This document shows, one piece after another, positions 26,091 to 35,156 of a stretch of DNA of 64,000 nt. The stretch comes from Amycolatopsis rubida (GTDB lineage: Bacteria; Actinomycetota; Actinomycetes; Mycobacteriales; Pseudonocardiaceae), in NCBI RefSeq assembly GCF_900115345.1, contig NZ_FOWC01000002.1, forward strand, positions 1 to 64,000, given 5' to 3'. A program made the position numbers and the translations under genes. Every line of letters starts with the position of its first letter. Within the stretch, counting starts at the first letter, position 1. Below the pieces are notes generated by a model that had not been told where the DNA came from, searched no databases, and saw only the letters and a program-made list of their open reading frames with translations.

Positions 26091-26255
26091 ATGCTGGCAC
26101 TGCTCGGTCTGCTTCTGGTGATCTGGCTGGTGTGCATCGTGCTCGGGGTGGTGATCAAAGGCCTGTTCTGGCTCGTCGTCGTGGGCGCGGTCCTGTTCCT
26201 GGCGACCGCCGCGGTCGGCTTCGTCAAACGGGCCGCGCTCGGCCGGGGGCGCTGA
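26091..26255 (+). CDS. Small two-helix membrane protein
   Basis: 54 residues; GGAGGG (26081-26086) stands just before ATG 26091. The protein is almost entirely hydrophobic: helix 1 LLGLLLVIWLVCIVLGVVI and helix 2 LFWLVVVGAVLFLATAAVG, ending with a basic tail KRAALGRGR. Such tiny hydrophobic proteins are common and uncharacterised in actinobacteria. It stands alone before the carbonic anhydrase gene. Confidence 0.75.
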   Translation: MLALLGLLLVIWLVCIVLGVVIKGLFWLVVVGAVLFLATAAVGFVKRAALGRGR

Positions 26256-26337
26256 CCCGCTCCGGCCCGGTCGAAACCTGCGCCCGGCGAGACGATCGCA
26301 ACACCGATCGCCACCACGGCCGGTTTAGGCTGAGGCC

Positions 26338-26982
26338 ATGGCCGACACGACACCGCCGACTCCGCAGGAAGCGTTCGACCTGCTGATGGCAGGCAACCAC
26401 CGCTTCGTCAGCAGCGCCCCGGAGCACCCCAACCAGGACGCTGCCCGCCGGGCGGCGATCGCGCCTAATCAGCATCCGTTCGCGGTCCTGTTCGGGTGTT
26501 CCGACTCGCGCCTCGCCGCCGAGATCATCTTCGACCGCGGCCTCGGCGACCTGTTCGTCGTGCGCACCGCGGGCCAGGTGATCGGCGGGGAGGTCCTGGG
26601 CAGCATCGAGTACGGCGTCGACCTGCTGGACTGCCCGCTCGTCGTCGTCCTCGGCCACGATTCGTGCGGTGCCGTCGGCGCGGCGCGCGCGGCTCTCGAA
26701 GACGGACTCGCGCCGGTCGGATATGTCCGCGATGTCGTCGAGAAGGTGACACCCAGCGTCCTCGCCGCGCGGGCCGCGGGACGGGTCGAACCGCACGAGA
26801 TTCTGGCTGAGCACGTCAAGCACACCGTCGACCTGCTGCTGGATCGCTCCCGCGTGCTCGCCGACCGGGTCGCGGACGGCCGGGCCGCTGTGGTCGGCCT
26901 GCGTTACCGGCTGGCCGACGGCAGCGCCGAAGTAGTGGCGGCGCGCGGAGTCGACGCCTCCGCCGCCAAGTCGGTGTCCTGA
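26338..26982 (+). CDS. Beta-class carbonic anhydrase
   Basis: 214 residues. Zinc ligands are in FGCSDSRLAAE (Cys-x-Asp-x-Arg) and VLGHDSCGAVGAA (His-x-x-Cys). The dimer-interface motif VVRTAGQVIGGEVLGSIEYG is also typical. It interconverts CO2 and bicarbonate in the cytoplasm. It is probably monocistronic; a 92-base gap separates it from the next gene. Confidence 0.95.
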   Translation: MADTTPPTPQEAFDLLMAGNHRFVSSAPEHPNQDAARRAAIAPNQHPFAVLFGCSDSRLAAEIIFDRGLGDLFVVRTAGQVIGGEVLGSIEYGVDLLDCPLVVVLGHDSCGAVGAARAALEDGLAPVGYVRDVVEKVTPSVLAARAAGRVEPHEILAEHVKHTVDLLLDRSRVLADRVADGRAAVVGLRYRLADGSAEVVAARGVDASAAKSVS

Positions 26983-27076
26983 CCACGCGCGCTTCGGCCG
27001 CGGAACCGGAACCGCGTTCCCCGGGCTACCGTGGCCGATGCGGCGCGCTCAATGGACGGACACCGGGAGGCAGTGC

Positions 27077-28429
27077 ATGCCCGAGCAACCCTTCGCAGGA
27101 CTCCAGTTCGAGGGCACGCTGTCCACCGACCCGCGGGAAATCGCCTACGCCGCTGCCGACTTCGGCGGGATCGTCTCCCGCCCCCCGTCGGCCGTCGCGC
27201 GGGTCAGCTCGTCACGAGATGTCAGCGCGGTCCTCCGTTTCGCCGCGGAGCACGGTTTTTCCGTCACGCCACGAGGACAAGGCCACACCGGCATGGGCCA
27301 GGCCCAGTCCGCTTCCGGCATCGTGCTCGACCTCAGTGGTCTCGGTACGGTGCACGACATCAGCGACGACCGCGTAGTCGTCGATGCCGGTGCGACGTGG
27401 GCCGAACTCCTGGCGGCCACTCTCCGGCACGGGTTGACGCCCCGCGTCCTCACCGACTATCTCGGCCTCTCCGTCGGCGGGACGTTGTCCGTCGGCGGGA
27501 TCGGCGGCACGAGTCACCGGTACGGGGCGCAGACCGACAACGTGCTGTCCCTCGACGTCGTCACCGGCGACGGGGTACTGCGGACCTGTTCACCGACCGA
27601 AGCACCGGACCTTTTCGCAGCAGTGCTCGCCGGGTTCGGGCGATGCGGGGTGATCGTGCGCGCGACCATTCCCCTCATTCCCGCGCCGGCCCGGGTGCGG
27701 CGGATCAAGGTTTACTACCCGACCGCGGCCGAACTGCGCGCGCAGCAACGGAAACTCCTCCGCGAGCGCCGGTTCGACTTTCTTCAAGGACAGATCATTC
27801 CCGGCGAGGCGGGCTGGCTCCATCTGCTCGACGTCGCCGCTTTCCACACTCCGCCCGCGGAACCGGACGACGCCTTGCTCGACGGCCTCGGCTTCGACGC
27901 GGCTCGGGACAAGACCGAAGACCTCAGTTATGCGGAGTTCGCCGCCCGGCTCGACGAAACCGTCGGTTATCTCGAAACCACCGGCGAATGGCGTGCGCCT
28001 CATCCCTGGGCCAATCTGTTCCTGCCCGACCGCGCCACCGGCACTTTCCTCGACGGAATCATGTCCGGCCTCACCCGCGCCGACCTGGGAGATTCCGGGC
28101 TGATCCTGACCTATCCCGTTCCCGCCGACGTGCTCACCACGCCCCTCTTCCGCGTACCGGACGCGCCGACGGTCTTCCTCGTCGCGGCACTCCGCTACGC
28201 GGCGACCGGAGCTGCCGCCGAGCAGATGGTGGAGAGCAATCGTCGCTGGTACGACACTGCCGCGGAACTCGGTGGTACCAGTTATCCAGTGGGCGCGATT
28301 CCCTTCACGGAGAACGATTGGCGGAATCATCTCGGTGAAGCGCGTCAATTGATCGCTGAAGCCAAGACCCGCTATGGCCCGCGCGCGACAAGCCGGGAAG
28401 CGGAGACGCAGCAAGCCCGGAAACCGTGA
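27077..28429 (+). CDS. FAD-linked oxidase, cytokinin-dehydrogenase-like
   Basis: 450 residues from ATG 27077 with GGGAGG 6 bases upstream. The FAD_binding_4 domain has VTPRGQGHTGMGQAQS, where the His is the residue that covalently holds FAD in cytokinin dehydrogenases (usual GHS/T). SVGGTLSVGGIGGTSHRYGA then QTDNVLSLDVVTGDG also follow that family closely. The C-terminal half corresponds to a cytokinin-binding-type domain (DRATGTFLDGIMSG). It would oxidise an N-alkyl amine or similar donor. No signal peptide, so cytoplasmic. Cytokinin as the true substrate is an inference. Confidence 0.85.
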   Translation: MPEQPFAGLQFEGTLSTDPREIAYAAADFGGIVSRPPSAVARVSSSRDVSAVLRFAAEHGFSVTPRGQGHTGMGQAQSASGIVLDLSGLGTVHDISDDRVVVDAGATWAELLAATLRHGLTPRVLTDYLGLSVGGTLSVGGIGGTSHRYGAQTDNVLSLDVVTGDGVLRTCSPTEAPDLFAAVLAGFGRCGVIVRATIPLIPAPARVRRIKVYYPTAAELRAQQRKLLRERRFDFLQGQIIPGEAGWLHLLDVAAFHTPPAEPDDALLDGLGFDAARDKTEDLSYAEFAARLDETVGYLETTGEWRAPHPWANLFLPDRATGTFLDGIMSGLTRADLGDSGLILTYPVPADVLTTPLFRVPDAPTVFLVAALRYAATGAAAEQMVESNRRWYDTAAELGGTSYPVGAIPFTENDWRNHLGEARQLIAEAKTRYGPRATSREAETQQARKP

Positions 28430-28653
28430 TTCGGGACTCGCCGGGCAGCGGGTGGGCACGTTCCTCCGGCGCTCACGAGTCCGTGCCCCTGGCTCGGCAC
28501 CCTGAGCGGCATGGCTTTCCTTCGCCCGGCCGTCGCCGCGCCGGTGCTGGCCACGGTGGCCGTCGCGGCAGCTGGTCGAGTTGCCTGGACAGTGATCGCT
28601 GCCGAGTTTCCGCGGCTACGACTGCCTTGGCGAGAAGCCGGCCCAGCGGGGGC

Positions 28654-28958
28654 CTCATCGTCGTGTCGATCAGCGCCAACGCCATCAACGCGTACCTGTT
28701 CGGCGACGAGGACTGCTACTCGCGCGCCCATCTGGTCGACAACCGCCTGGAGCTGTGGCAGGCCTCCGACAAGCACGCGCCCGAATAGCCCGCCAGGGTG
28801 CGGATCCGCGCGGTCGTCCCGCTCGCGCCGGTCCACTTCAGTTCCGTCGAGGACGCCGAAAGACACAACCTCGACATCAGTTCGATGACGCGGACCGGGA
28901 GATCTGGTCGTTCTTCGCCAGCCGTCTGCGGAAACACGTCGAACGGCGGACGCGCTGA
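28654..28958 (+). pseudogene. Unidentified gene remnant with internal stop and frameshift
   Basis: A plausible protein segment (LIVVSISANAINAYLFGDED, then LVDNRLELWQASDKHAPE) ends at TAG 28786. The same frame continues as RIRAVVPLAPVHFSSVEDAE, then shifts near 28890 to DADREIWSFFASRLRKHVER and a stop at 28958. The two parts look like one decayed coding sequence. I do not recognise the family. The 220 bases before it hold nothing identifiable. Confidence 0.45.
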
Positions 28959-28974
28959 GGCCGGGCCGATGTCC

Positions 28975-29021
28975 GTGAAGGGCCCCTTGCGGGAATCTGA
29001 TTCCCGCAAGGGGCCCTTCAC
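28975..29021. terminator. Long perfect hairpin, repeat-family member A
   Basis: 23-base perfect arms around a single T: GTGAAGGGCCCCTTGCGGG (28975-28993) then AATC, T, and the exact complement to 29021. It lies 22 bases beyond the stop of the chitosanase gene and belongs to a family with copies at 29971, 41490, 52489, 57221 and a degenerate one at 63476. Confidence 0.85.
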
Positions 29022-29042
29022 AGACCTTCCGCAGCGCCGAAA

Positions 29043-29801
29043 TCAGATGCCCATGCTCGCGCCGAGGCTGTCCAGCGCCTTGGTGACCATGCCCTGGGCA
29101 GTCGCGTTCAGGTTGGAGTTGGTGCCGTTCACGACCCAGTCCGAACCGGAGAAGATCACCACCGTCACGCCGTTGTCAACGCCGCCGTCAGTGCCGCTGC
29201 TGTTCATGCCGAGCAGCGAAGCCGCCTTCACCGACGCCTCGCCCAATTCTCGCGAGTCGTTGTCCGAAGTGTCCTGGTCGTTCGCGGTCTGCGTGTCGCC
29301 GAAGATCGCGCCGATCACCTTGCTCTTGTAGAATATCAGCGCGAACTGACGGCCCTTGATGCCGTGTTCCTTGTAGAAGAAATGCGGGCAAGGGCTCTTC
29401 TTGTCGTAGCAGTCGTCGCCGAGGACGTAGAACGGCACATGGTGCGCGCCGAGCGACTTTCCGTTGCTGTCCTTGAAAGTCGTCGAACCCTGGTGGTCGG
29501 GATCGGGGTCGGGGTCGCTGCCGTCGGTGTCGACGGCCAGCCCGGAACCGTAGGCGTAGACGCCCTTCGCCACCTGGTAGACGTTGACGTTCTTGGCCCG
29601 CGTCATGGTGTTGATGTGCGGTTTGGAATTGACCTTGTTCGCGTCCGTGCTGTTCTTCTTGACGCCGGCCAGCACCTGCGCGGCCGTATAGGACTTGGCG
29701 GCGGCATCGGCGGTTTCCGCGTGCGCGGAGTTGACCGCGAGCGGTACGGCGAGCGCCAGAGCGGCGCCGACCACAGCGAAACGCCTACGGGAGGATGACA
29801 T
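29043..29801 (-). CDS. Secreted GH75 chitosanase
   Basis: 252 residues from ATG 29801 (GGAGG 10 bases upstream; an in-frame ATG at 29825 touches the operator). The signal peptide is VVGAALALAVPLAVNSAHA. The mature part has the GH75 hallmarks: AVDTDGSDPDPDPDHQG with the catalytic acidic residues, GAHHVPFYVLGDDCYDKKSP, VIGAIFGDTQTA and NDSRELGEASVKAA. GH75 enzymes hydrolyse chitosan outside the cell. Three Cys lie close together in the disulfide-prone loop. A perfect palindrome upstream suggests repressor control, and a long hairpin ends the transcript. Confidence 0.88.
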   Translation of the reverse strand: MSSSRRRFAVVGAALALAVPLAVNSAHAETADAAAKSYTAAQVLAGVKKNSTDANKVNSKPHINTMTRAKNVNVYQVAKGVYAYGSGLAVDTDGSDPDPDPDHQGSTTFKDSNGKSLGAHHVPFYVLGDDCYDKKSPCPHFFYKEHGIKGRQFALIFYKSKVIGAIFGDTQTANDQDTSDNDSRELGEASVKAASLLGMNSSGTDGGVDNGVTVVIFSGSDWVVNGTNSNLNATAQGMVTKALDSLGASMGI

Positions 29802-29824
29802 GACCGGGCGACCTCCAGCCTTCA

Positions 29825-29841
29825 TTAGGAAAACTTCCTAA
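29825..29841. promoter_or_regulatory. Palindromic operator before chitosanase gene
   Basis: TTAGGAAaacTTCCTAA, perfect 7-base arms with 3 bases between, 23 bases before the chosen start. Streptomyces chitosanase genes are known to be repressed by the ROK-family protein CsnR at a palindrome in the promoter. The similarity to that site is from memory and was not checked. Confidence 0.65.
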
Positions 29842-29970
29842 CATAGTGAACCATCCGTGACCGGCCGCTGTCACGAGGTGAGCTGGAGAAAATCCGCAGC
29901 GGCCCCCTGGTGCTGGGAATCCACGCGGGACAGGTGCCGCTGACCGGAACTCCCCCCCTCCCGGCGGACT

Positions 29971-30007
29971 GTCCGTGAGGGCCACCCTCAGGGTGGCCCT
30001 CACGGAC
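29971..30007. terminator. Perfect hairpin, repeat-family member D
   Basis: GTCCGTGAGGGCCACCCT (29971-29988), C, then the exact complement to 30007: 18-base arms. It starts 12 bases after the beta-lactamase-like stop on the minus strand, as expected for its terminator. The outer GTCCGTGAGGG is shared with the copy at 41490. Confidence 0.85.
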
Positions 30008-30018
30008 CAGCGGAGGGG

Positions 30019-31146
30019 CTAGGAAGCGCAGTAGGACTTCAGCGCGGCGTTGCCGAGCGTGGTCTGGCCTCGGGTCGCCGCTCCGGCCAGATGGTTCTCG
30101 TTGGCCGCGACCAGCACCTGCTTGCTGCCGTCGTCGCTGGTCAGCCACAGGTTGTAGTACCCGAGCACGCCGCCGCTGTGATTCCACGCCAGTCCGCAGG
30201 CCGTCGGCGACAGGCCGATTCCCAGCCCGTACCGGTTGCCCGCGGTGTCGGCCGGCACCGTCGTCTTCAGCTCGGTCTGCTGCTGCGGCGGCAGGAGCTT
30301 TCCGCTCAACAGCGCGCGTTCGAACGTCGCCAGATCGTCCTCTGTGGACACAATGGCGCCCGCGGTACCGAACGCCTGCACATTCGAGACGGTGAAGTCG
30401 TTGTAGAACACGCCGAGCGAGATGTAGTAGCCGTTCAGGTGATTGCCGCTCAGGCCGGGGTCGGCGGCCGGGAACGAGGTGTTGCCCAGCCCGAGCGGCT
30501 CGAAGACCCGCCGCTGGATCTCGGCGGCCGGTTCGTTCCCGGTCACCGCCTTGATCACCATGCCGGCGAGGACGTAGTTGGTGTTCGAGTAGTGGAACGC
30601 CGCGCCCGGCGCGCTCAAGGAGGGATGCGACGTCGCGATGTCCACCAGCGTCTGCGACGGCCACGCCTGGCGCGGATTGGTGTTCGCGACGTAGGAGTCG
30701 AGGAACCGCGAGTCGCCCGCGTAGTCCGGCAGCCCGGAGGTTTGGTGCAGCACCTGCCGGACGGTGATCTTGGTTCCGTCGTTCCCGTTGCCGTTCACCG
30801 CGCCGGGCAGCCAGCGGGCGACGGTGTCGTCGAGGGAGAGCCTGCCTTCGGCTTCCAATCGCAGCAGGACCGCCGCGGTGAACGCCTTGGTGTCGCTGCC
30901 GATCCGGAACTGCGCTTTCGGGTCCGCCGGGGTCTTGGTGGTGAGGTTTCCGTACCCGGCGTGGATGTACTGCGTGCTTTCGCCGTTCCGGACGAGTCCG
31001 ATCACGCCGGGGTATCCCGCGCTGACGCCGGCCTGGGCTCCCGCTTGGAGGATTTCGGCGGGGGTCTCCGCCGAAGCCGGGCCGGCCAGGCCGGTCAAGG
31101 CGGCCGCCACGGCCACCGCGACGGCTCCGAAAGCTTTGCGTCTCAT
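30019..31146 (-). CDS. Secreted serine beta-lactamase / D-Ala-D-Ala carboxypeptidase family protein
   Basis: 375 residues from ATG 31146 with GAGGAG just upstream. The signal peptide is AVAVAVAAALTGLAGPASA. Active-site motifs in order are SDTK (FRIGSDTKAFTA, near residue 82), YSN (AFHYSNTNYVLAG) and HSG (WNHSGGVLGYYN). This is the class C beta-lactamase/DD-peptidase fold (PF00144), as in Streptomyces R61 DD-carboxypeptidase. Two Cys (near SPTACG and the C-terminal SYCAS) may form a disulfide. Acts outside the membrane on peptidoglycan or related amides; which activity dominates is not clear. Confidence 0.9.
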   Translation of the reverse strand: MRRKAFGAVAVAVAAALTGLAGPASAETPAEILQAGAQAGVSAGYPGVIGLVRNGESTQYIHAGYGNLTTKTPADPKAQFRIGSDTKAFTAAVLLRLEAEGRLSLDDTVARWLPGAVNGNGNDGTKITVRQVLHQTSGLPDYAGDSRFLDSYVANTNPRQAWPSQTLVDIATSHPSLSAPGAAFHYSNTNYVLAGMVIKAVTGNEPAAEIQRRVFEPLGLGNTSFPAADPGLSGNHLNGYYISLGVFYNDFTVSNVQAFGTAGAIVSTEDDLATFERALLSGKLLPPQQQTELKTTVPADTAGNRYGLGIGLSPTACGLAWNHSGGVLGYYNLWLTSDDGSKQVLVAANENHLAGAATRGQTTLGNAALKSYCAS

Positions 31147-31230
31147 CGCACTCCTCAGCTCGGCGGTCGCCGGGTTCCCGGCGAGAGGCGTGCGCACCGT
31201 ATTCGCTCTCGATCAAACCTCGATGAATCC

Positions 31231-32241
31231 TCAGAGCTTGGCCGCGTCCGCGATCGCCCGCGCGAACGGCCGCGGCGCCTCCTGCGGCACGTTGTGCCCG
31301 ATGCCGTCGAGGATCCGGTGCTCGTACTTTCCGGTGAACCTGGCGCGGTAGCCCCTGCCGTCCTTGGCCGCACCGTCGAAGTCGCTGGCCAGCGTGATCG
31401 CCGGGACGCCGATGGTCGCGCCCGCGGCGAGTTTCTGTTCGTGCGCCTCGTACTGCGGTTCGCCGGGGGCGAGACTGAGCCGCCAGCGGTAGTTGTGGAT
31501 GACGATCGCGACGTGGTCCGGGTTGTCGAACGCCGCGGCGCTGCGGTTGTAGGTCGCGTCGTCGAAATGCCAGGTCGGCGAAGCGGTCTTCCAGATCAGC
31601 TTGGCGAAGTCGTGCCGGTTCGCCGCGTAACCCGCGCGGCCGCGCTCGGTCGCGAAGTAGTACTGGTACCACCAGCCCAGTTCGGCGGCCGGGGGCAGCG
31701 GCTGGAGGTTCGTCTTGAGGTCGGCGACGATGTACCCGCTGACCGGGACGACCGCCTGGCACCGCTCGGGCCACAGCGCCGCGATCACCGCGGCCGTCCG
31801 GGAACCCCAGTCGTATCCGCCGAGGATCGCTTTGCCGATTTTCACCGTGTCCATCAGCGCGACGACGTCGAGCGCGATGGCCGTCTGCTGCCCGTTGCGA
31901 ACCGTCTCGGCGGACTTGAACACCGTCGGACCGAACCCGCGCAGGAACGGGACGAGCACCCGGAACCCTTGCGCGGCAAGCAAGGGCGCGACATCGGCGT
32001 AGCTGTGGGCGTCATACGGCCAGCCGTGCAGGAGGATCACCGGCTTGCCGTCCGCCGGGCCGAATTCGGCGTACGCCATGCTCACGACACCGGCGTCGGC
32101 GTGCTTGATCGTGCCCAGCGAGGTGTGCTCGCCCGAACCCGCCCGTAAATCGGGGGCCGCGGGCGGCGAGGAGCAGGCGGCGAGCGAGGTCGCCGCCACC
32201 CCGGCCGCGAACACCTGGGTGAATCGTCTCCTGCTGATCAT
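31231..32241 (-). CDS. Exported alpha/beta hydrolase (epoxide-hydrolase-like) lipoprotein
   Basis: 336 residues. The N-terminus MISRRRFTQVFAAGVAATSL has a Tat-like RR motif and continues to the lipobox LAAC, so it is probably a Tat-exported lipoprotein. The fold shows the oxyanion HGWPYDAHSY, the nucleophile elbow GGYDWGSRTA with Asp in place of Ser (epoxide hydrolase/haloalkane dehalogenase type), and the catalytic His in DGIGHNVPQE. Lid residues WWYQYYFATERG are Tyr-rich, as in epoxide hydrolases. Substrate unknown. It is on the same strand as the beta-lactamase gene, 84 bases upstream. Confidence 0.87.
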   Translation of the reverse strand: MISRRRFTQVFAAGVAATSLAACSSPPAAPDLRAGSGEHTSLGTIKHADAGVVSMAYAEFGPADGKPVILLHGWPYDAHSYADVAPLLAAQGFRVLVPFLRGFGPTVFKSAETVRNGQQTAIALDVVALMDTVKIGKAILGGYDWGSRTAAVIAALWPERCQAVVPVSGYIVADLKTNLQPLPPAAELGWWYQYYFATERGRAGYAANRHDFAKLIWKTASPTWHFDDATYNRSAAAFDNPDHVAIVIHNYRWRLSLAPGEPQYEAHEQKLAAGATIGVPAITLASDFDGAAKDGRGYRARFTGKYEHRILDGIGHNVPQEAPRPFARAIADAAKL

Positions 32242-32331
32242 CTGAACTCCTGGGGCAAGACCGTGGGACGGCCTCGACGCTAAGCAGCCCGGCCGCCGCC
32301 CGCGCCCGTCGGATGACGCAACCGAGGTAAG

Positions 32332-35043
32332 TCAGCCGCCGAGTGTCTTCACCGCGTCGGCCAGTTCAGCGCGGGAGCTCACGCCGAGCTTCGGGAAAAT
32401 CCGGTGCAGATGGGTCCCGACGGTCCGGTGCGAAAGATAGAGCCGCTGCCCGATCTCGCGGTTCGTCAGGCCTTCGGCGGCCAGCTGCGCGATGCTCAGC
32501 TCGTGCGGCGTCAACTTGTCGCGGGCGTCTGGGCTCCGGTTCGGGCTCGACTCCCCCGCGCTGCGCAACTCGCGCCGCGCCCGCTCGGCCCACGCCGTCA
32601 GGCCGAGCGCGTCGAAAGTCTCCCGTGCGGTACGCAGGTGCGCCCGCGATTCCACGACGCGGCGCTGCCTGCGCAACCACTCGCCGAAGGCCAGGTGGAC
32701 CCGGCCGCGTTCGGCAGGCCAACCGCTCAGGTCCGCCCGCAAAGCCTCCGTGAACAGGTCTTCGGCGGTTTTCTTGGCAGCTAGCACGGCCCGCGCGTAC
32801 CGGAGTCCGATGTGCAACGCCGGCGCCGGAGTCGCGGCGCCCAGCCGCTCCAGCTCAGCCAGGATTTCCCGCATCGCGTCCGCTTGCCCCGCCCGGACGG
32901 CGGCTTCGGTCAGCTCCGCGACGCAGTACGCGCGCAGGGCCAGCTGGTAAGCCGGATCGGCGGGGTCGAGCAACCGGCGCAGGTCGGCGAACGCGTCCTC
33001 GTACCGGCCTTCGCTCAACGCCACGAGCCCGCGGGCGAGCTGGACGGTGGCCAGCACCGGACGCGCTCCGGCGGCGAGCCCGGCGCGTTCGGCCTCGTCG
33101 GCGAGGGCGGTGGCCTGCTTGTGCTCACCGCGAAGCGCGGCGATCTCGGCCTGGACCGCCAGCGCCAGCCCGCCCATGAACGGCTGCCCGGTCTCCCGCG
33201 CGAGCCGAACGGCCTCCGCGGCGGACGGCGCGGCCCCGGCCAGGTCGCCGAGCCGGACCCGGCTCCACGCCTGGACGGCCAACGCCCGCGGCAACAACCC
33301 GAGCCTGCCCTGCGCCCGCAAGCCCGGCACCGCGGCCGTCGAGAAGCGGGCAGCCAGGTCGAAAGCGCCTACCTGCAAGGACGCACTGCCCAGGTACCGG
33401 TCGGTTTCCGGATCCGCCCCGGTCGCGCCCACGAGCACCCGAAGCTGTTCCAGCACTGCGGCGCCTCGCTCGAACGGCGCGACGTACGCGGCGACCGCGA
33501 TCAGGCGCGGGTCGTCGTCCGGAATGGGCAGCTCGTCAGCGACGTCCAGGAGCGTCCGGCGGGCCGTCGCGCCGGGTTCGGCCCAGAAGCACCGCATCGC
33601 CGCGCCCCACAGGATTCGCATCGCGGCGTCGTCCTGCCCGTCGGCGGCGACGGATTCGGCGAGTGCCGCCAGCTCCCCGATCCGGGCGGGATCCTCGCGG
33701 ACGCCGTCCTCGAAACCGCTGAGCAACTGGCTCGCGGTGGCCCTCCGGCGCGCGGAAAGCGGCCCGTTCCTGGCTTCGCGCACCAGCCGTTCGGCGGTCT
33801 CGCGGCGACCGGACACGACCGCCAGTTCGGCGGCTCGCAGCCACCGATCCGCTCGCGCGTCCGGGTCTTCGCTGAGCTGCGCGGCCTGCTCCAGAGCCGC
33901 GATCGCCGCGTCCGCCCCGCCTCGCCGCCTCGCTCGGCCGGCGGCCGATTCCAAGGCCGCGGCCACGGTTTCGTCCGGACCGGCGGCTGCCCGCGCTTGG
34001 TGCCAGGCGCGCCGATCCGGCTGTTCGCGGACCGTCTCGGCCAGCGCGAGCTGCGCCCGCCGGCGGTCGCTGAGCGTCGCCGCGGCGGGGATGGCCGACC
34101 GCATCAGCGGATGCCGGAAGGTGAGGCAACCGACCGCGAACTCGACCAGCCGAGCGTCGACAGCGGGGCTCAGCATCTCGGGTTCGACCGGTGCGCCGAG
34201 CAGGACCCCCGTCGCGGCAAGGGTTTCGGCGATCGACCCGGTCTCGTTGAGCGCCGCGACCAGCAGCGCGGCACGGGTGGGTTCCGGCAGCGTCGCGACC
34301 CGGGAGGCGAAGGTCCGCGCAAGCCGTTCGGTCAGCGGCAGGACCGGATCGAGCACGTCGAGGTCAGCCACCGCCGCCGGAAGCTCGGTCAGCGCGAGCG
34401 GATGGCCCGCGGACTCGGCGAGCAGCCGGGTACGGACCATCGGGTCGAGCCGGGGCGCGACCGAGTCCAGCAGCTCCGCGGCGGCGTCGTCGGGAAGGCG
34501 ATCGAGCGGCATCAGGGAGAGCCCGGCGTCCAGCAGCGGACCGGAGCCGTCCCGGAGCGTCGCGAGCAGGGCGACCGGTTCGGTCTCGATCCGCCGGGCG
34601 AGGAAAGCCAGGACGTCCGCGCTGGCGCGATCGAGCCAGTGGACGTCCTCGGCGACAACCAGCACCGGTTTCGCGGCGGCGCTGTCGGCCAGCAGCGTCA
34701 GCGCGGCGAGCCCGACCAGGTAAGCGCTGGGTTCCGGTCCGTCCGCGAGCCCGAGCGCGGTCTCCAGCGCCGTCCGTTGCGGCCCGGGCAACCCGGCCAC
34801 ACCTGCGCGAATGGGGTGCAGAAGCTGGTGCAGCCCGGCGTACGCGAGGTCTTGTTCGGCCACGGCGCCGGTCGTCCGCAGCACCCGCGTCCCCGCGACC
34901 GACGCCGCCGCGGCCGCCGCGGCGGCCAGCGCGGACTTCCCGATGCCCGCCTCGCCCCGGATGAGGACGCCGACGCGTCCTGCCGGGCCGTCCACCAGCT
35001 CGGTCAGCTCCTTGAGCTCGGCGTCCCGTCCGCGCAGCGTCAT
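32332..35043 (-). CDS. LuxR-family LAL regulator (AAA-TPR-HTH)
   Basis: 903 residues from ATG 35043 (AGGGA upstream). The AAA domain has Walker A IRGEAGIGKSALA near residue 30 and Walker B VLVVAEDVHWLD near 125. The long middle is TPR-like helices (EAVRLARETGQPFMGGLALA). The C-terminal LuxR HTH is LTPHELSIAQLAAEGLTNRE then GQRLYLSHRTVGTHLHRIF. LALs are large ATP-dependent activators of carbon-catabolic or antibiotic genes. It is divergent to the tannase-family gene with 113 bases between the starts, and that gene is the likely target. Confidence 0.93.
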   Translation of the reverse strand: MTLRGRDAELKELTELVDGPAGRVGVLIRGEAGIGKSALAAAAAAAASVAGTRVLRTTGAVAEQDLAYAGLHQLLHPIRAGVAGLPGPQRTALETALGLADGPEPSAYLVGLAALTLLADSAAAKPVLVVAEDVHWLDRASADVLAFLARRIETEPVALLATLRDGSGPLLDAGLSLMPLDRLPDDAAAELLDSVAPRLDPMVRTRLLAESAGHPLALTELPAAVADLDVLDPVLPLTERLARTFASRVATLPEPTRAALLVAALNETGSIAETLAATGVLLGAPVEPEMLSPAVDARLVEFAVGCLTFRHPLMRSAIPAAATLSDRRRAQLALAETVREQPDRRAWHQARAAAGPDETVAAALESAAGRARRRGGADAAIAALEQAAQLSEDPDARADRWLRAAELAVVSGRRETAERLVREARNGPLSARRRATASQLLSGFEDGVREDPARIGELAALAESVAADGQDDAAMRILWGAAMRCFWAEPGATARRTLLDVADELPIPDDDPRLIAVAAYVAPFERGAAVLEQLRVLVGATGADPETDRYLGSASLQVGAFDLAARFSTAAVPGLRAQGRLGLLPRALAVQAWSRVRLGDLAGAAPSAAEAVRLARETGQPFMGGLALAVQAEIAALRGEHKQATALADEAERAGLAAGARPVLATVQLARGLVALSEGRYEDAFADLRRLLDPADPAYQLALRAYCVAELTEAAVRAGQADAMREILAELERLGAATPAPALHIGLRYARAVLAAKKTAEDLFTEALRADLSGWPAERGRVHLAFGEWLRRQRRVVESRAHLRTARETFDALGLTAWAERARRELRSAGESSPNRSPDARDKLTPHELSIAQLAAEGLTNREIGQRLYLSHRTVGTHLHRIFPKLGVSSRAELADAVKTLGG

Positions 35044-35156
35044 GATCCCTGACGATACCGGGAGACGACGTACGTCAACGGCGTCGTCCGACGGGCGCGA
35101 GGGGTGCGGCGACTGTCTTAGCTTCAGACGAAAGCGACCCTCCACAAAGGAAAGCG

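Noticed and set aside
32812..35052. A plus-strand 746-codon open frame
   Set aside because: Antisense shadow of the LAL regulator, which has clear Walker and LuxR motifs.
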